Shown here: in pieces, positions 22,831 through 34,919 of the stretch
How the letters are laid out: each line of letters opens with the position of its first letter
Position numbering within the stretch: the stretch's first letter is position 1
NCBI GenBank assembly: GCA_964036195.1
Contig: OZ038457.1
Span: 16,147,147-16,211,146 of the forward strand
DNA from: Sphaerolaimus hirsutus
Lineage: Eukaryota > Nematoda > Chromadorea > Monhysterida > Sphaerolaimidae
DNA length: 64,000 nt
Direction of reading: 5' to 3'
Notes under the pieces: model-generated
What the model saw: only the letters and a program-made list of their open reading frames with translations
Database searches by the model: none
What the model was told of the DNA's origin: nothing
Translations under genes and position numbers: made by a program

Positions 22831-25800
22831 TCATGAGAATTTCACTTGCAACAGTGTGTTTTTCCCTTTCTTCATATTGTCATCCGCCTCAGTAACGAAT
22901 TTGGTAGCGCGTTCCACATTACAAGTGTGATTCACTCTGAGAAACCAATGGCCATTCAGCGCTTGTCTCGTTATCTGAAGAAATGTTAGGCATATTCGTT
23001 GCTAGTCAAACTAGGCACATATTTTCCTATTTATTTTCTACCTGCATACCTTTGCGTCGACTCCGATAATGAAGTTGTTGTTGATCACATACGGGTGTAA
23101 TGTCCGCCTTTCTATAGACGACAACTTGTACCACAAGCCATCTGCGACCTCTTCCCAGTCAAAGGTGGCGCAATTCACGCCTGAATATGGTGAGCGGTTG
23201 AACATCGGCGTATGATCATAATTTATGTGTGTGCTTACAATTGCACAGCGAAAAATTGGCCTGTGATGCGCGGTGAAGTGTCTTGAAACAGACGTGCAGT
23301 GTCAGCGTGAAGTAACTTCACGTGCCTTGAAAGGCTTCACGGCCCTTAACGAACAATGCAAAGTATGCAGCGATGGTTCCTGAAGTGCGTTTCACGAATT
23401 CTCTCCATCGTGGTGATAGGTGAAGTGTGTTAAAGACACTTCACCTCAAATCAGGTGAAGCGTGTGGAAGTGTCTTCACATAGGCCGCTTTCACACAAGA
23501 CACGCTTCACGGCACTATTTTTCGCAGTGTTGGTGTGCTTACTCACCCGAATACTGCTGTTTGCACAATGTATCGAGGAGGTCCTGGTCATAGGCGGTGT
23601 TGTCGGTGACCAGGCCGCGGCACATGCGCTCCAAGAAGGCCACGCTCGCGTTGGTCGGCCGCACCACCAGCGGGTCGAATGAAAGCGTCAAGCCTTTGTC
23701 CGGGTAGCCTGTGCATGTTTGTTTTACTTCAGTACACGTTCTGCGACATTTTTGGGAAACTCATCAATCTGTTTTGAACACATTTGAGTTCACCACAGTC
23801 GGGAGTTTGTCAACTACTGTGAACGGCCATCAAGAATAATTCATTCCGGTAAACTCAAATGTTCTCAGCACAGATTTATGAATTTCCCAAATTTCAGTGG
23901 TGTACTAGCAGGCGTAGTTCTATCAACACACCTTTGATGGGCACCACAATGTCCGCATCATTGGCGTAATTATCAAAGAAGTCCACCGGGTTCCTGGGCC
24001 AGACGGCGTCCGTCTCGAACAGGACGAAAGGTCGATTCAGCTTGGCGATGCCGCGCAGCACGAGCGCGCGCAGGGTGAGCAGCTGCACGTAGGCGCGCTG
24101 GCCCCATTTCAGCGCCGATTGCGATTGCCCGTCGATTAGATCGGTTTGATCGAGTAGACCGGTGCTGGCTGGAGGGGTGTATTTGAGCAGTGGGTTTGAT
24201 CAACAACGTGGCCTAAATGGGAACGAGGTTCCTTAAATTCATCTGGGATTAAACACTGTCAATTCAATGTGGAAAGTGAATGCAATTTTGCAATTTCATT
24301 TACATTTACAGTATTTTCTTGAATAATTCCTCCGTGCATAATTTTCCTCTCAAATAATTCCCCCTGTTAAACGCGAGAGGAAAAAATGATGTCTCCCCTC
24401 GAATAATTCCCCCCCCCCTTTAGGCATATGATAAATTTGTTGAGCCCAATTTGAACAAAAATGACATCTTTTTTGGTTAATAAGGCGTATTTCATGAAAT
24501 GAATGGGTAGAAACTGGCTTGAAAATTTTGACGAAATAATAATTCCACCTTTTAAATACCCCCCCCCCCCCTTGAATAGTTCACCCCCTCAAACAAAATT
24601 ATAATTCCTAGTTGAATTTTTCAAGCAAAACGGTATTTACTTGAATCCGGCCAGCCTAAAAGTGTGTGGCTTTGCATTTTAAATAAAATTTCGCGCCAGC
24701 GTCGTGCGGCTACCACTCACCATCTAGGCACTGCACCCGCGGGTAGTCCGTGCTTATTCTTTCGCACACGTTTGTTTCAGTGCTGGAACCCGTAATGATG
24801 AACAGCGTGCGCTCGTGAATACCCTGTAAAATGTTTTTCAATTCGTTGATATCTAGATTCCTTTGTTTAGGAGAATCCTCCTGAGGGCAGTCCCAGACCC
24901 TGTAAAATGTCAAATGTCATGCAAAGTGTCAAAAGTCATGTAAAATACCCTGCAAAATGGCAACCGAGGTTTACAGGGCAACATGGCATTTTGCAGGGTC
25001 TGGAACTGGCAGTAGGTATTTAACCGACGAACCGATTGAACGAACGTGTTGCACAGCCAGTTGAGACTCAAATTTAGATACGCAGAGTTGATAAACGTCA
25101 CGTAAAAGTGCTGCTCTGAAACGTTTTTTGTTTTGATTATTTCGTTAGCCATTTATGCTCCAGTGTTATGACACTGCGCAGTTATTTATTTATTTCATAT
25201 TGGAAGAGTGCCAATATAATTAAAGAATGCGATTTTTGTTGATTCACGTTAAACGTTATATGTATGAAACAGCAACGTTTCTATCTTTTTATCATAATTG
25301 CATGCGTAAAATTTTGTTGGCACGCTTCCAGTGCAATGTGTGAAGCAGAGTTGTTAAAATACCGGTATTTTTGGAAAGTGTAAGTGTAAGTGTAAATACA
25401 CTTTCCAAATTTTGAGTATGGATACCAAAAGTGTAAGGTATTTTAAAAATACCTAGGAAAGTGTAAAAAAAGTGTAAGTGTAAAAATTTTTTTTAGAAAG
25501 AGCTCTCACTGTTGAGCAGAGTTGTTAGAATTACTGAACTTTTTTAAAAGTATATGTAAAAGTAAAGTATTTTTTTTTTACTCACCACAAAGTATAGAAA
25601 ATGTAAAATACTTTTTTTTTACTCGTACGTACGCGTAATGGTGGGTACTTTTTTGTGGGTGTAGAAACGACTACTTTTCTTCATAGAATGTGTAAAAGTG
25701 GGCACTTTTTCATACGTGTACAGCACAACGTATGTTTTTCTATAAGCAAATGACAGATTGGGCCCCCAATCAACTTTCCGTTTTCCGTTTCCGTTTTCCG

Positions 25801-28800
25801 CCAAAAAGTTTTTGTTGACACCCTAGTTGACATCGACACCAAATGTCAACTGGTGCCGATCCCGATTCAAAGCTTGCTGACGAGCCGACGATCGACATTC
25901 AAACGCATGCTTTGAATTGGGAACGGAACCAGTTGACATTTGGTGTCGATGTCAACTAGCGTGTGTGGGGCCATTATATAGTTTTCAAGGTCTCTTTTTT
26001 ATAGGAGATAAAAATCATCATTCTCCCGACTCGTTTACCACATCCATTGTCTCCACTACCATTTCGATTTGGTTACGAATTTTGAGATTTTTAAAGGCAC
26101 TACCCCCGCATATCTAAAATATTCAATGGAACCACTTCTGTGAATACATGGCAGTGTAGTTACTTTATAAATATGTCCCACATTGAATTTTCATAAATAC
26201 ATTTTCCGTACGCGTACGCTTTGAAAGTGTACGCATACAAGTGCGTACGGTATTTTTTTGAAAAGTATATGTAAATGTATTTACCGCGTACTCGCGTACG
26301 CGTATTTTTCGAGTAAACGTACGTACCTTTTAACAACTCTGCTGTTGAGCATTAGACAGACAAGACAACATTATTTCACATTTTACAGCCTTTTATGAAA
26401 CATTTCAGACTGTCACAAATACTGTAGTGGTATGAAGTTCCCTAATAATGGCAGTTTTTCAGTGTTGATGTTTTACTGATTAAGCAATGCAATACACACT
26501 GTTTAAATGCAAGAATGAACATGCAGCAAATGTCAATGCAAAAGTTGACTTTGTGTCCAGTTGGTGAACTTCCATTGATTTTGTCCTTTTTACAAAAGTA
26601 TGATGAAACTAGAATACCATGAGTACTGATCAAAGGTTGTAGATCAAAGGCTAGTTTGTACATTTGCCATATTTTCTACATTCAATGCATTTTTTGTACA
26701 TGACCCTATTTTATGCTTTCTCAAAAGCACAAAACAGGGCCATCTGAAAGAAAGAAAAAACACTTTCTGTACCCGGGTATTTTGCTCAGGAAAGTGTAAA
26801 AAAAGTGTATGGGTATTTTATGAAAGTGTAAGTGTAAATATAAATACCCATTTACCCGGGTATTTCGGGTAAGTGTAAATACACTTTCGCAACTCTGGTG
26901 TGAAGTCACTTGAGTATAGGTACCGTATATCCTCGAATAAGACGCCCCCTCGAATAACTCCTCCCCCTTGAATAACTCCCCCCTCGAAAACAATGACGAA
27001 AAAATAACCCCCCCCCTCGAATAACTCCCCCCTCTCCGTGAAAAATATGCTACAAAATTTATAAAAATGATCGATAAAAATACAAAAGAATGATAATAAT
27101 TATATAGCAGCGACAGCAGATACATAACGCATATGCAGTGTATACACACTGTGTTGTTGTTATTGAACTGTTAAATACATGGCTTACATGAGTTGACAGA
27201 TTGCCTTCATACAATGAATTAAGTCAAGTTTTCTGAGGAAAAAATAACTCCCCCCTTGAATGACTCCTCCCCCTTGAATACCCCCCCCCTCAAAAACTCT
27301 GACGAAAAAATAACTCCCCTGGGGACTTATTCAAGGATATACGGTATTCACATTTTTTTTGAGAAAAATAGAGAAAAAAAAACTAACCCCCGGTCACATT
27401 CAATTTGTCAATGGCACAGCGCTCAGTGATGTTCTGTGAATGATACTTTCTGGTTACTGTCTAAAAGTAAAGGGAATAGATGAAAAAATACGGTGAAAAT
27501 TTACTATAAAGGACGAAAAGCATGACCCACCAAACCCAACTGTTACATTTGTTGTCTTTTTGACGAACAGAGGAGAGGTACTTTTTTTCGCTTTTGGTGT
27601 GTGCTTGAAAATTGGGAGAATCAGTCACTAAAAATACTGCTTCGCTGCGGTATTTTTCGAATCCACAAAGAATACAATAAAAATGAGACGCAATACCAAC
27701 GAGAAATTTGAAGGTAGATCCAATGAAGCATTGGCCGGTCTTTTGATTATAATGGAGCCTTTCACATCTCTGATGTTTCCTTCATCACCGCTGATGACAT
27801 ATTTACCCAATTTGTAAGCCCTAGTTCTCAAGTATTTTGCCATGCTTGGTGGTGGACCTGAAAATGAGCGACACAATATTTTTTTTAACTATGAGAAAAT
27901 GATGGTGATTTAGAAATATGTAAACGCTAAATTGATCAAGTTTGGACTTAACAATAAATCCAAAATGCTGACCGATCATACAAGGACGTAGCCAGGGGGG
28001 GCGGGGGGGGCGGCCGCCCCCCCTTCTCGGGTCGGACAAGAAAATATACCCGAAATGGTGCTTCCGTAAAGCGATTTTGTCGCCAGTCCGGAAAAATTTT
28101 AAGCGCGCAAGCGTAAGCGCGCATTTCGGCGCCGCACAGTATATTTTAGTTATACCTGTGGTTTAGGACCAAAAAAGCACTGAAAATTCGCCCCCGTCGC
28201 TGTATATGTATGTAAAATACATACAAGTACAGACCTATTTGGCACCAACGCCAATGGCGCCATCGCCATGGCGTCGCGCCTACGAATGGCGCTGGCGCCA
28301 AGGCGCCATTGCTTTACCACAGGGGTCAAATTTAGGGGGGGAGGGGCGCCGCCCCCTCAGTTCGCCGAGCTCCGTATACAATCCGCCCCCCCCGCTCAAA
28401 AATCCTGGCTACGTCTCTGCGATCATACTAGCGCCCACAATGCTAAAGGACGAAATGTTCGAGGTTTATTATAACATTTCTTCTGAATTTTTATTGTTTG
28501 AAGGATGGAATAAGTTTATAAAAATAAAGAGATAATTAATTAATACAGTAATTAGTTAATTAAAATTTACCTGTCACAGGTGTGTGGTCCTCATCAAAAT
28601 CAACTGGCAATGGCATCACCAATCTGCCTGTGAATTGATCCAATTCAGTTGGCAAAAAAATTGATTTAAAGATAACGGCTGAATATTTAACTCACCTTTC
28701 ATCGGATCTATCCAACCATCATCACTTCTTTTTGATAACAAGATGTTCCGCGGTATGTAGACCAGTACACTGACAATGAATACGGTGTAAAGCAGTGCTG

Positions 28801-28837
28801 CAGCCAAGTTCCGCAATTTGACCCACCAATGTGCCAT
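22831..28837 (-). CDS. Type II membrane glycosyltransferase, PF03407/GT77-like
   Basis: Ten exons in coding order: 28696-28837, 28571-28627, 27697-27857, 27388-27460, 25033-25115, 24721-24823, 23932-24168, 23547-23708, 23050-23180 and 22831-22974. Phases agree at all nine junctions, giving 430 aa. The start MAHWWVKLRNLAAALLYTVF leads into an uncleaved signal anchor (residues ~9-28) typical of Golgi transferases. A stem follows with N-glycosylation sites (NAS, NFS, NIT, NVT). The catalytic domain begins at EQHFYVTFINSAYLNLSLNW. The metal-binding acidic motif is FETDAVWPRNP (exon 7), in the place of the family D-x-D. Exon 9 has HPYVINNNFIIGVDAK and exon 10 ALNGHWFLR, both matching the family's C-terminal pattern. 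It should transfer a sugar from a nucleotide-sugar donor in the Golgi lumen; donor and acceptor are unknown. The stop is only ~325 bases upstream of gene A's start. Confidence 0.88.
24307..24635. mobile_element. TA-flanked MITE of the CCGTATT family
   Basis: The ends CAGTATTTTCTTGAATAATT and TTTTTCAAGCAAAACGG form imperfect inverted repeats flanked by TA. The interior has repeated CCTCGAATAATTCCCCCC-type units. It lies in an intron of the glycosyltransferase gene between exons 6 and 7. Confidence 0.6.
24884..25014. mobile_element. Foldback element, CAGTCCCAGACCCTGTAAAATG family
   Basis: Inverted arms: GGCAGTCCCAGACCCTG on the left and CAGGGTCTGGAACTG on the right, with CATGCAAAGTGTCAAAAGTC-type sequence between. 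It is a short member of a family that also occurs near 30226, 33330, 34920, 36150, 37446 and 59850. It is non-coding and lies in the intron between exons 5 and 6 of the glycosyltransferase gene. Confidence 0.65.
25346..26897. mobile_element. hAT-type element (CAGAGTTG termini) containing a second hAT element
   Basis: The termini CAGAGTTGTTAAAATACC and CACTTTCGCAACTCTG are flanked by the perfect 8-bp duplication GTGTGAAG (25338-25345, 26898-26905). Internal sequence is AAAGTGTAAGTGTAAATAC-type repeats. The element at 25517-26341 is inserted inside it. Without that insertion the element is about 720 bp and non-coding. It lies in the intron between exons 4 and 5 of the glycosyltransferase gene. 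Confidence 0.88.
25517..26341. mobile_element. Nested hAT-type element
   Basis: The ends CAGAGTTGTTAGAATTACTG and CCTTTTAACAACTCTG are flanked by the 8-bp duplication CTGTTGAG (25509-25516, 26342-26349). It shares its terminus with the element it inserted into, so related elements nested into each other. Internal repeats of CGTACGCGTA type, plus a palindromic GTTGACATCGACACC block (about 25827-25965) of another family, are present. Confidence 0.88.
26921..27346. mobile_element. Mariner-type MITE, CCGTATATCCTCGAATAAG termini
   Basis: Inverted ends CCGTATATCCTCGAATAAG and CTTATTCAAGGATATACGG with TA on both sides. The interior contains repeated CCCCCTCGAATAACTCC units and no transposase. Same family as the elements at 6391 and 7441. 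It begins 16 bases beyond the target duplication of the hAT element 25346-26897. Confidence 0.8.
27981..28419. mobile_element. hAT-type MITE, GGCGCC-rich family, copy 2
   Basis: Termini CAAGGACGTAGCCAGG and CCTGGCTACGTCTCTG, 8-bp duplication CGATCATA (27973-27980 and 28420-28427). The interior has G/C homopolymer tracts and ATGGCGCCATCGCCATGGCG-type palindromes. It is in the intron between exons 2 and 3 of the glycosyltransferase gene. Confidence 0.9.
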
Positions 28838-30185
28838 CGCGTAAAAAACTAGGTAGATAAATAAATATTTAGGTAGATGTGATTTAGATGTATTTTGTAT
28901 TTAGTTGCTACATTTTCACTCCCACTGGCTATAACTGCGCAGCAGTTTCTTTGAACAGTGCAGCCACTTTTAATTTAATCTGGTGACGGTCATGGATGCA
29001 AGTATAATTCGATTAGGTACATGGGCACAAGAGTAAAATAGTGAAGATTCAAAGTAAAGATGCGTGTGTCAAATGGATACGCGGTCATTGACAAAACATA
29101 AAGTTTAGAAAAAATCTCAGACGTGTACCGTCTATCGCCACCCGAATAAAAACCCGATGGATTATGCAAAACCTATGTGGTTATCCTACTTCATGTGTTA
29201 CATTTCTAATCGCTGATCTTTCTTAGCTCAAGCCAAGGTACATGGGTTTGCATGCAATGCAAAACTTTCCGCTTAGATTATTCATTTCATCCGATTGCAG
29301 TAACAGGAAGACTGTTCCATCTTGGCGCTGCATTGATTCATCTTTAATTTTCTTTCGGGTGCAATTACGCTGTATTTACGATCAAAGCAAATTTACCTAA
29401 AGTTTTTTTCGGTCCGAGCACAACGGCACATTTTTTTAGCGGCAACACTTAGGTACACATTTGAAAATGGCATTGACAATTATTTTATCTGTAGTATAGA
29501 GTGTTGATCGGCACTTCATGGCAAATTTTACTTGTCCTCAAGAAAATCACACAAAAAAATCAGCGCACCAATGTCTTCACATCAGTGATCAAATCTCTAT
29601 AGGGGGAACTATTCAAGGGCGAACTATTCCATCAAATACCGTATCATAAATAAGCATACATAAATGTGTACTTAAAATTTAGTCAAAAAAATTTAAAATT
29701 CAGTCACTGGCAAACTAATAAATACAGGTTGCGGCAACTGAAGTGTAACAGGGGCCACAGCCCACATGGTTTTCACGTTATCCCAACAGATCAACACTCT
29801 ATTTAGCGTTCCAAAAATCTCTGGAGATTTCTCTTTTTTCGATATAAGTAAATAAATATAATTTTTTTAAATTTATTTGTATTTTCTAATATTTTTTAAG
29901 AGTAACTTTTTTGTTATTATTTCTATATCTATTTTATGAAAAGAAAATGTCTCATAAATATTTATTTGTATTTTCTCTGCGTTTTTTCAGAGAGATTTAA
30001 TTAAATTAAATTTTTTAGAGCTTTTCTGATATTTATTAATTATATTTTCTGAAAATCACCCATGCTCTGTGATGAGGATGCAGTCTATTAAGGTCGATTA
30101 CCTAATTATAGTGATGGAAAGCGCCAAAAAAAGTCGCTATGCGCCACTGCCTAGATCCTCAGAAAATATGCCCCAAGCCTCAATG
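28838..30185. other. Intergenic, AT-rich, no gene seen
   Basis: Upstream region of the glycosyltransferase. No exon-like ORF is supported. A TTTAGCGTTCCAAAAATCTC terminus at about 29801 followed by AAATATAATTTTTTTAAATT-type sequence resembles the end of the element inserted in gene B (39736), so a relative of that family may lie at about 29800-30050. A partial CCGTATT-type MITE remnant is near 29600-29645. Confidence 0.4.
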
Positions 30186-30636
30186 GCGGCCTACACACTA
30201 CTTGACATGTGTGTCAACTGGTGGCAATCCCAAGCCCTGTAAAGTGTAAAGTAAAGTGTCAAATGTAAAGTCAAATGCAAAGAAAAGTGTCAAATGTAAA
30301 GTCAAATGCAAAGTAAAGTGTCAATTGTCATGCAAAGTTCAGTAATAAAATCTTTTCTTTTTTGTTTTGATTGACACTTTACTTTGCATTTGACTTTACA
30401 TTTGACACTTTACTTTACACTTTACAGGGCTTGGGATTGCCCCCTGGTCTGTGTCCAATCAGATTTCGGCTTCACGTGTCGTAGAGCGATCTCCCAATGC
30501 ACTTGTTGTGATATTTATTTTCAACACTGCCCATGTGCATTTGGAGATCGCTCTGCGACACGTGAAGCCGAAATGTGAGTTGACACAGACCAGTTGACAC
30601 ACATATGTGTCAACTAGTCTGCGGGCCACCCAATGG
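30186..30636. mobile_element. Composite foldback with two nested palindromes
   Basis: The outer arms (ACTTGACATGTGTGTCAACT near 30200 and AGTTGACACACATATGTGTC near 30594) enclose two structures. One is a hairpin (about 30226-30440) whose arms repeat AAAGTGTCAAATGTAAAGTC. The other is an inverted pair of TTTCGGCTTCACGTGTCGTA-type arms (about 30465-30575). All are non-coding. The outer arm resembles the palindromic element at 59101. Confidence 0.6.
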
Positions 30637-30915
30637 CGCCTTGATGAAGTGTTTTTACATCCATGTTCTTGCGCCAACACCGTGGCGCCCTTCCATCACT
30701 AATAATCTATGTACCTATTTACATATACCTGTCCTGAAAGTGATGTCTAATATTTTACTTGGTGTTGACCTGACACATCCAATCTCGCTATATTTTTTGT
30801 TGATTGATAATTTTTAGACTAAAAGTGAAGTGGTCGCTTCGAATGCAATCGAATTCACACAGACAAAATCAATATCAAATACCATGTGATTACAATGTGC
30901 GTGTAGGTAAATAGA

Positions 30916-31316
30916 TACCGTATTCCTTCTAATAGAAGGGCGGGTCTCCAATAGAAGGGCGTCTTCAATAGAAGGTACACTTTTGTTGATTTTATGTGGT
31001 GTGGCCCACGAAATAAATAGACGGTCTTCAACAAAAGGGCCAAAAACTGCTAGAATTGTGTCAAATGCAGAAAAAAATAAAAGATGGCAGTGGACGCTGT
31101 TATTCAGTGGCTTTTGTCGATTGACTTGGTGCCTTTTTAAGATCAAATGTTGAATGAATTCTATGGATCGTCTGTAACACTTCGAAAAACCTTCGAAGAA
31201 CTAAAAAAATTGTCTGAAAAAATGGCGAAAAAAATAGAAGGGCGTGTCCAATAGAAGCGCGGGTAAAAACGTTGACGAAAAATAGAAGGGTGCCCTTGTA
31301 TTAGAAGAAATGGGTA
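30916..31316. mobile_element. TA-flanked MITE, CCGTATTCCTTCTAATAGAAG termini
   Basis: Ends CCGTATTCCTTCTAATAG and TATTAGAAGAAATGGG, flanked by TA. Internal AATAGAAGGGCG units occur at both ends. It is non-coding, and related in the first bases to the polyC MITE family but with a different interior. Confidence 0.6.
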
Positions 31317-31643
31317 CCTAAGTACTCTGTGCGCATTGACAACGTGCAACTTTCTGCAATGTGCAACAATGTATTCTTAGATTCGATATTCCTGACAAAT
31401 TCGAAAAGTACTGCATTATTTTTGAATTATTTTTGAAAATTCCACAATAAAAAAGTTTCTCTTCTCACAGTCGTTTAAAAAAAAATTTTTTTGGCATGAT
31501 GAAATAAATTGAAATAACCTGTGGAACTCTTCAAGAGTTACCTATTGGCAATAAACCCAACATAGGTTACTTTATACATAGTATTTAGTCTACACAAACT
31601 TAACCTTAATTACAATTTCACCAATCATTGTCATTGTTCTGGT

Positions 31644-32584
31644 TAGTGATGTAAAGGCACCGGGGCACCGGTGCCCCGGTGCTGGGCACCGAAGGGCACC
31701 AGCACCGGTGCTGGTGCGGTGCCATTGCAATCTTCAGGGGTGCCATGCCGGTGCCAGTGCCATTTTTTTCAGAATAGCACCGGTGCCGGTGCGGTGCGGT
31801 GCCATTTTTTTGCCGGTGCCAAAGGTGCTAGCACCAGGGCAAAGTAAAAGGCACCGGGAAAGGCACCGGCCAAGGCTTCATGTGCTGTGCAATTTTGTCC
31901 ATAGTATGTGCTTATTCATATTTCAAAAAAACAGCGATATATTTACCCAACCGTTTTTGCCTATTTTGTAAACCTCCCATCAAATAAATATACCTACTGT
32001 GAAATCCATTATACCCGATACATGATCTGATGAGCGAATTTAAAATTTTGTTAAATTTTTATCATTTTTATATTTTATATTTATCTTACTTTTTTGTTCA
32101 AAATTTGTTGTCAGTTTATGACAGAGATAGTTCCATTCTCTGTACAGCAACGACTCCGATCAGCAGACAATAGTGGCTATGGACATTGTAGTAAATTAAA
32201 TATTTTATCTTTCATTTGTAATCGTTGTAATTGCTTCATAAAAGTGATTGCCACATCATTCTGATCATTTTAAGTGCTCAACCATCAAAATTGGTTGAAA
32301 ACTCATGGAAATATGCACTTCCAAAGGTGCAACCACTGAGAAACTGCCCGATATTTACTTCAGAAATTCCAGCCTTTCCAGGTGCGGTGCCTTTCGGTGC
32401 TAGCACCGGCAACCCGCCGGTGCCCTTCGGTGCCGGTGCCATTTTTTCCAAAAGGCACCGGTGCCGGTGCGGTGCGGTGCCATTTTCTGGCCGGTGCCCC
32501 AGGGTGCCAGGTGCCCTTTTCATGCGTTGGCAAAGGTGCCGGTGCGGTGCGGTGCCATTTTTCCCGGTGCCTTTAACATCACTA
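31644..32584. mobile_element. hAT-type element with GGCACCGGTGCC repeat arms
   Basis: Termini TAGTGATGTAAAGGCACCGG and GGTGCCTTTAACATCACTA, perfect 8-bp duplication GTTCTGGT (31636-31643 and 32585-32592). Each end carries ~230 bp of degenerate GGCACCGGTGCGGTGCCATT repeats in inverted orientation, and the middle is AT-rich and non-coding. A ~190-bp relative lies at about 35850-36038. Confidence 0.88.
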
Positions 32585-33082
32585 GTTCTGGTCCCACTTC
32601 TTGTCAATAAAAATGTTGCTCCGCAGAATACTTAACGATGGAAATTTTTCAAACACTTTTTCTAATTGTTTTGATAGAAAACAGCTGGCGCGTTTGAAAA
32701 GTTTCTGTCGTAAAAAATGTAGACGCATCCTTATGATCATAAAATTTAACGGATGGATGTTTATAATTGATGAGACAACAAAAAAAACGATCACATGTAT
32801 GATCGACCTAGTTTTCTTCTTAAACTCATCTAAAATATAAATATGTTTGCATGTGCAATAACAGACTACCTAATCTGATCGATACGATTTAGACGGGGGA
32901 AATCAATATATGAATACAATGCGGGCGGCAAACAATGCACATAATATAATGTTCACCCGATAATCTACACCCTTACTTCACACAGTGTCGATTTCAATTC
33001 AAATTTTGCTTTCAACAGCCAGCCACGTAGAACATCGAAAACATGAAGCGTGAAAAACAAACAGGGCAAACTCTGTCGCAGT

Positions 33083-34182
33083 CAGGGTTGGCAAAATCTC
33101 AGAAAAGAATAAAAATAAAATAAAAATAAAATGGAAAATTGAAGAATAAAATAAAATGGAAAATTTCAAAATAAAAATAAAAATTGTATAAAAATTCGAA
33201 TTTTTGTAAAATTTTTGTAAAATTGTATACAAATTCATATTTTTGTAAAAATTGTATAAAAATTCATATTTTTTGTAAAAATTTTTTTCTGTTGTTTATA
33301 GTTCAACCTGTTCATTCGCGGAGCTGGGACAGTCCCAAGCCATGTAAAGTGTCAAAATGTCATATGAAATGGAATGGAAAGTGTCAATTTTCATGAAAAT
33401 GTTAAGTAAAGTGTCAATTGTCATGACAAATATCAATTAAAGTGGAAACTGTAAAGCAAACTGTATCCAAATCTTATCTTTTGTATCCAAATCTTATCTT
33501 TTGTATCCAAATCTTATCTTTTGTATCAAAATCTTATCTTTTGTATCCAAATCTTATCTTTTGTATCCAAATATTATCTTTTGTATCCAAATCTTGTTGT
33601 TTTTGTGACCAAATCTTATGTGAACATTTGGATACAAAAAAAAAAATTTGGATACCAAAACATAAGATTCATATACACCATTTACACTCTGCATGACATT
33701 TGTCATGACAATTATAAATACTTTGCTTGACATTTGAGATGCCAATTGACCCTTTACTACATTTGTCATGACAATTGACGCTTTGCATGATGTTTTACTA
33801 AGGCGCCCAGCACACTCCAGTAATCCTTCTACTAAAAATGCAAACCATTCTTATCGATAATTGTAACTTAACACACTATTTAGCTAACGATTCCTACTGC
33901 ATGCAACTTTTGCAAAGTAATGGAAAAATTTGTCACACGTTTTCATGTTTAGGTCTAATTATCACATTTTTCTGACCTTGCATGCAAGATTCTGATTTTT
34001 TGTAAAATTTCTGTAAAATTTTTGTAAATTTTTTGTAAAATGGTCCATTTTATTATTTTATTATTATTTTGGAATAAAATAAAATAAAATAAAATGAAAC
34101 AAGAATAAAATAAAAATAAAATACATTTTTATACAATTTTTATACAATTTGTATACAAATGATTTTTATAAAACCAACCCTG
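33083..34182. mobile_element. hAT-type element, CAGGGTTGGCAAAAT termini, with empty site at 37.3 kb
   Basis: The ends CAGGGTTGGCAAAATC and AAACCAACCCTG are flanked by the 8-bp duplication GTCGCAGT (33075-33082 and 34183-34190). The duplicated locus at about 37324-37331 carries a single uninterrupted GTCGCAGT, which is an empty site. Internally both ends have AAAATAAAATAAAA and TTTTTGTAAAATTT runs. A foldback of the CAGTCCCAAGCC family with a 20-bp tandem repeat (33461-33600) is nested inside. Confidence 0.92.
33461..33600. repeat. 20-bp tandem repeat TTTTGTATCCAAATCTTATC
   Basis: About seven copies of the 20-mer in direct tandem with one or two substitutions. The same unit appears singly in other foldbacks (near 35040 and 60490), so the array expanded from one foldback arm. 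Confidence 0.9.
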
Positions 34183-34210
34183 GTCGCAGTTCATGCGCGC
34201 GCGCCACTCA

Positions 34211-34410
34211 NNNNNNNNNNNNNNNNNNNNNNNNNNNNNNNNNNNNNNNNNNNNNNNNNNNNNNNNNNNNNNNNNNNNNNNNNNNNNNNNNNNNNNNNNN
34301 NNNNNNNNNNNNNNNNNNNNNNNNNNNNNNNNNNNNNNNNNNNNNNNNNNNNNNNNNNNNNNNNNNNNNNNNNNNNNNNNNNNNNNNNNNNNNNNNNNNN
34401 NNNNNNNNNN
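34211..34410. other. Assembly gap of 200 N
   Basis: A run of exactly 200 undetermined bases. It lies at the edge of a duplicated segment, so its true size is unknown. Confidence 1.
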
Positions 34411-34919
34411 TATTTGAGGGTAGTTATTCAATGTTCAGTTTTCAAGTGGGGGTGGGGGTATTCAAAGTACAATTTATTGAGGGCTCAATAGAGTAGCTGT
34501 TTCAATTTGGACAATGAAACATGTAGGTTACAAGTTTACTGCATATTGTAAAAGTACCATGCAGAAACCATGTGCTTATCATGTTGGAGCAGAGTAAAAC
34601 ACATGCAAACATCAAATGATCCACTTGATTAATCGAACATTGGCTACTCAATCGCATCAATGTGAACTTTTTTCAATTTACAAATGTGTCCCATTGCAAA
34701 GTACACTATATGCCACAAAAAATACTCATTGTAAAAAACAATTGAAAGAATAATCTGTCACTGATATAGCCATTCAAAGTAATTATTGCTCTACCACAGA
34801 TCATCATAAATCACAATCTCCACCATTTGGAGATCAAAAGATGTTGCTGCAGGCCATATGGAAAATAATAATAGTGTGTAAACTAGAAAAGGCATAGACC
34901 ACATGCTGGGCGCACTCCC

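Larger units (their letters stand above)
32677..34210. repeat. Segmental duplication copy 1 (interrupted by a hAT element, ends at the gap)
   Basis: The sequence from GAAAACAGCTGGCGCGTTTG to GCGCGCGCCACTC matches 36932-37350 with few differences, apart from the 1100-bp element at 33083-34182. The match runs into the assembly gap. It could be a real duplication or two haplotypes joined in one scaffold. Confidence 0.85.

Noticed and set aside
33461-33600. Regular 20-bp repeats considered as a CRISPR array
   Set aside because: No spacers between units and the context is a eukaryotic foldback transposon.
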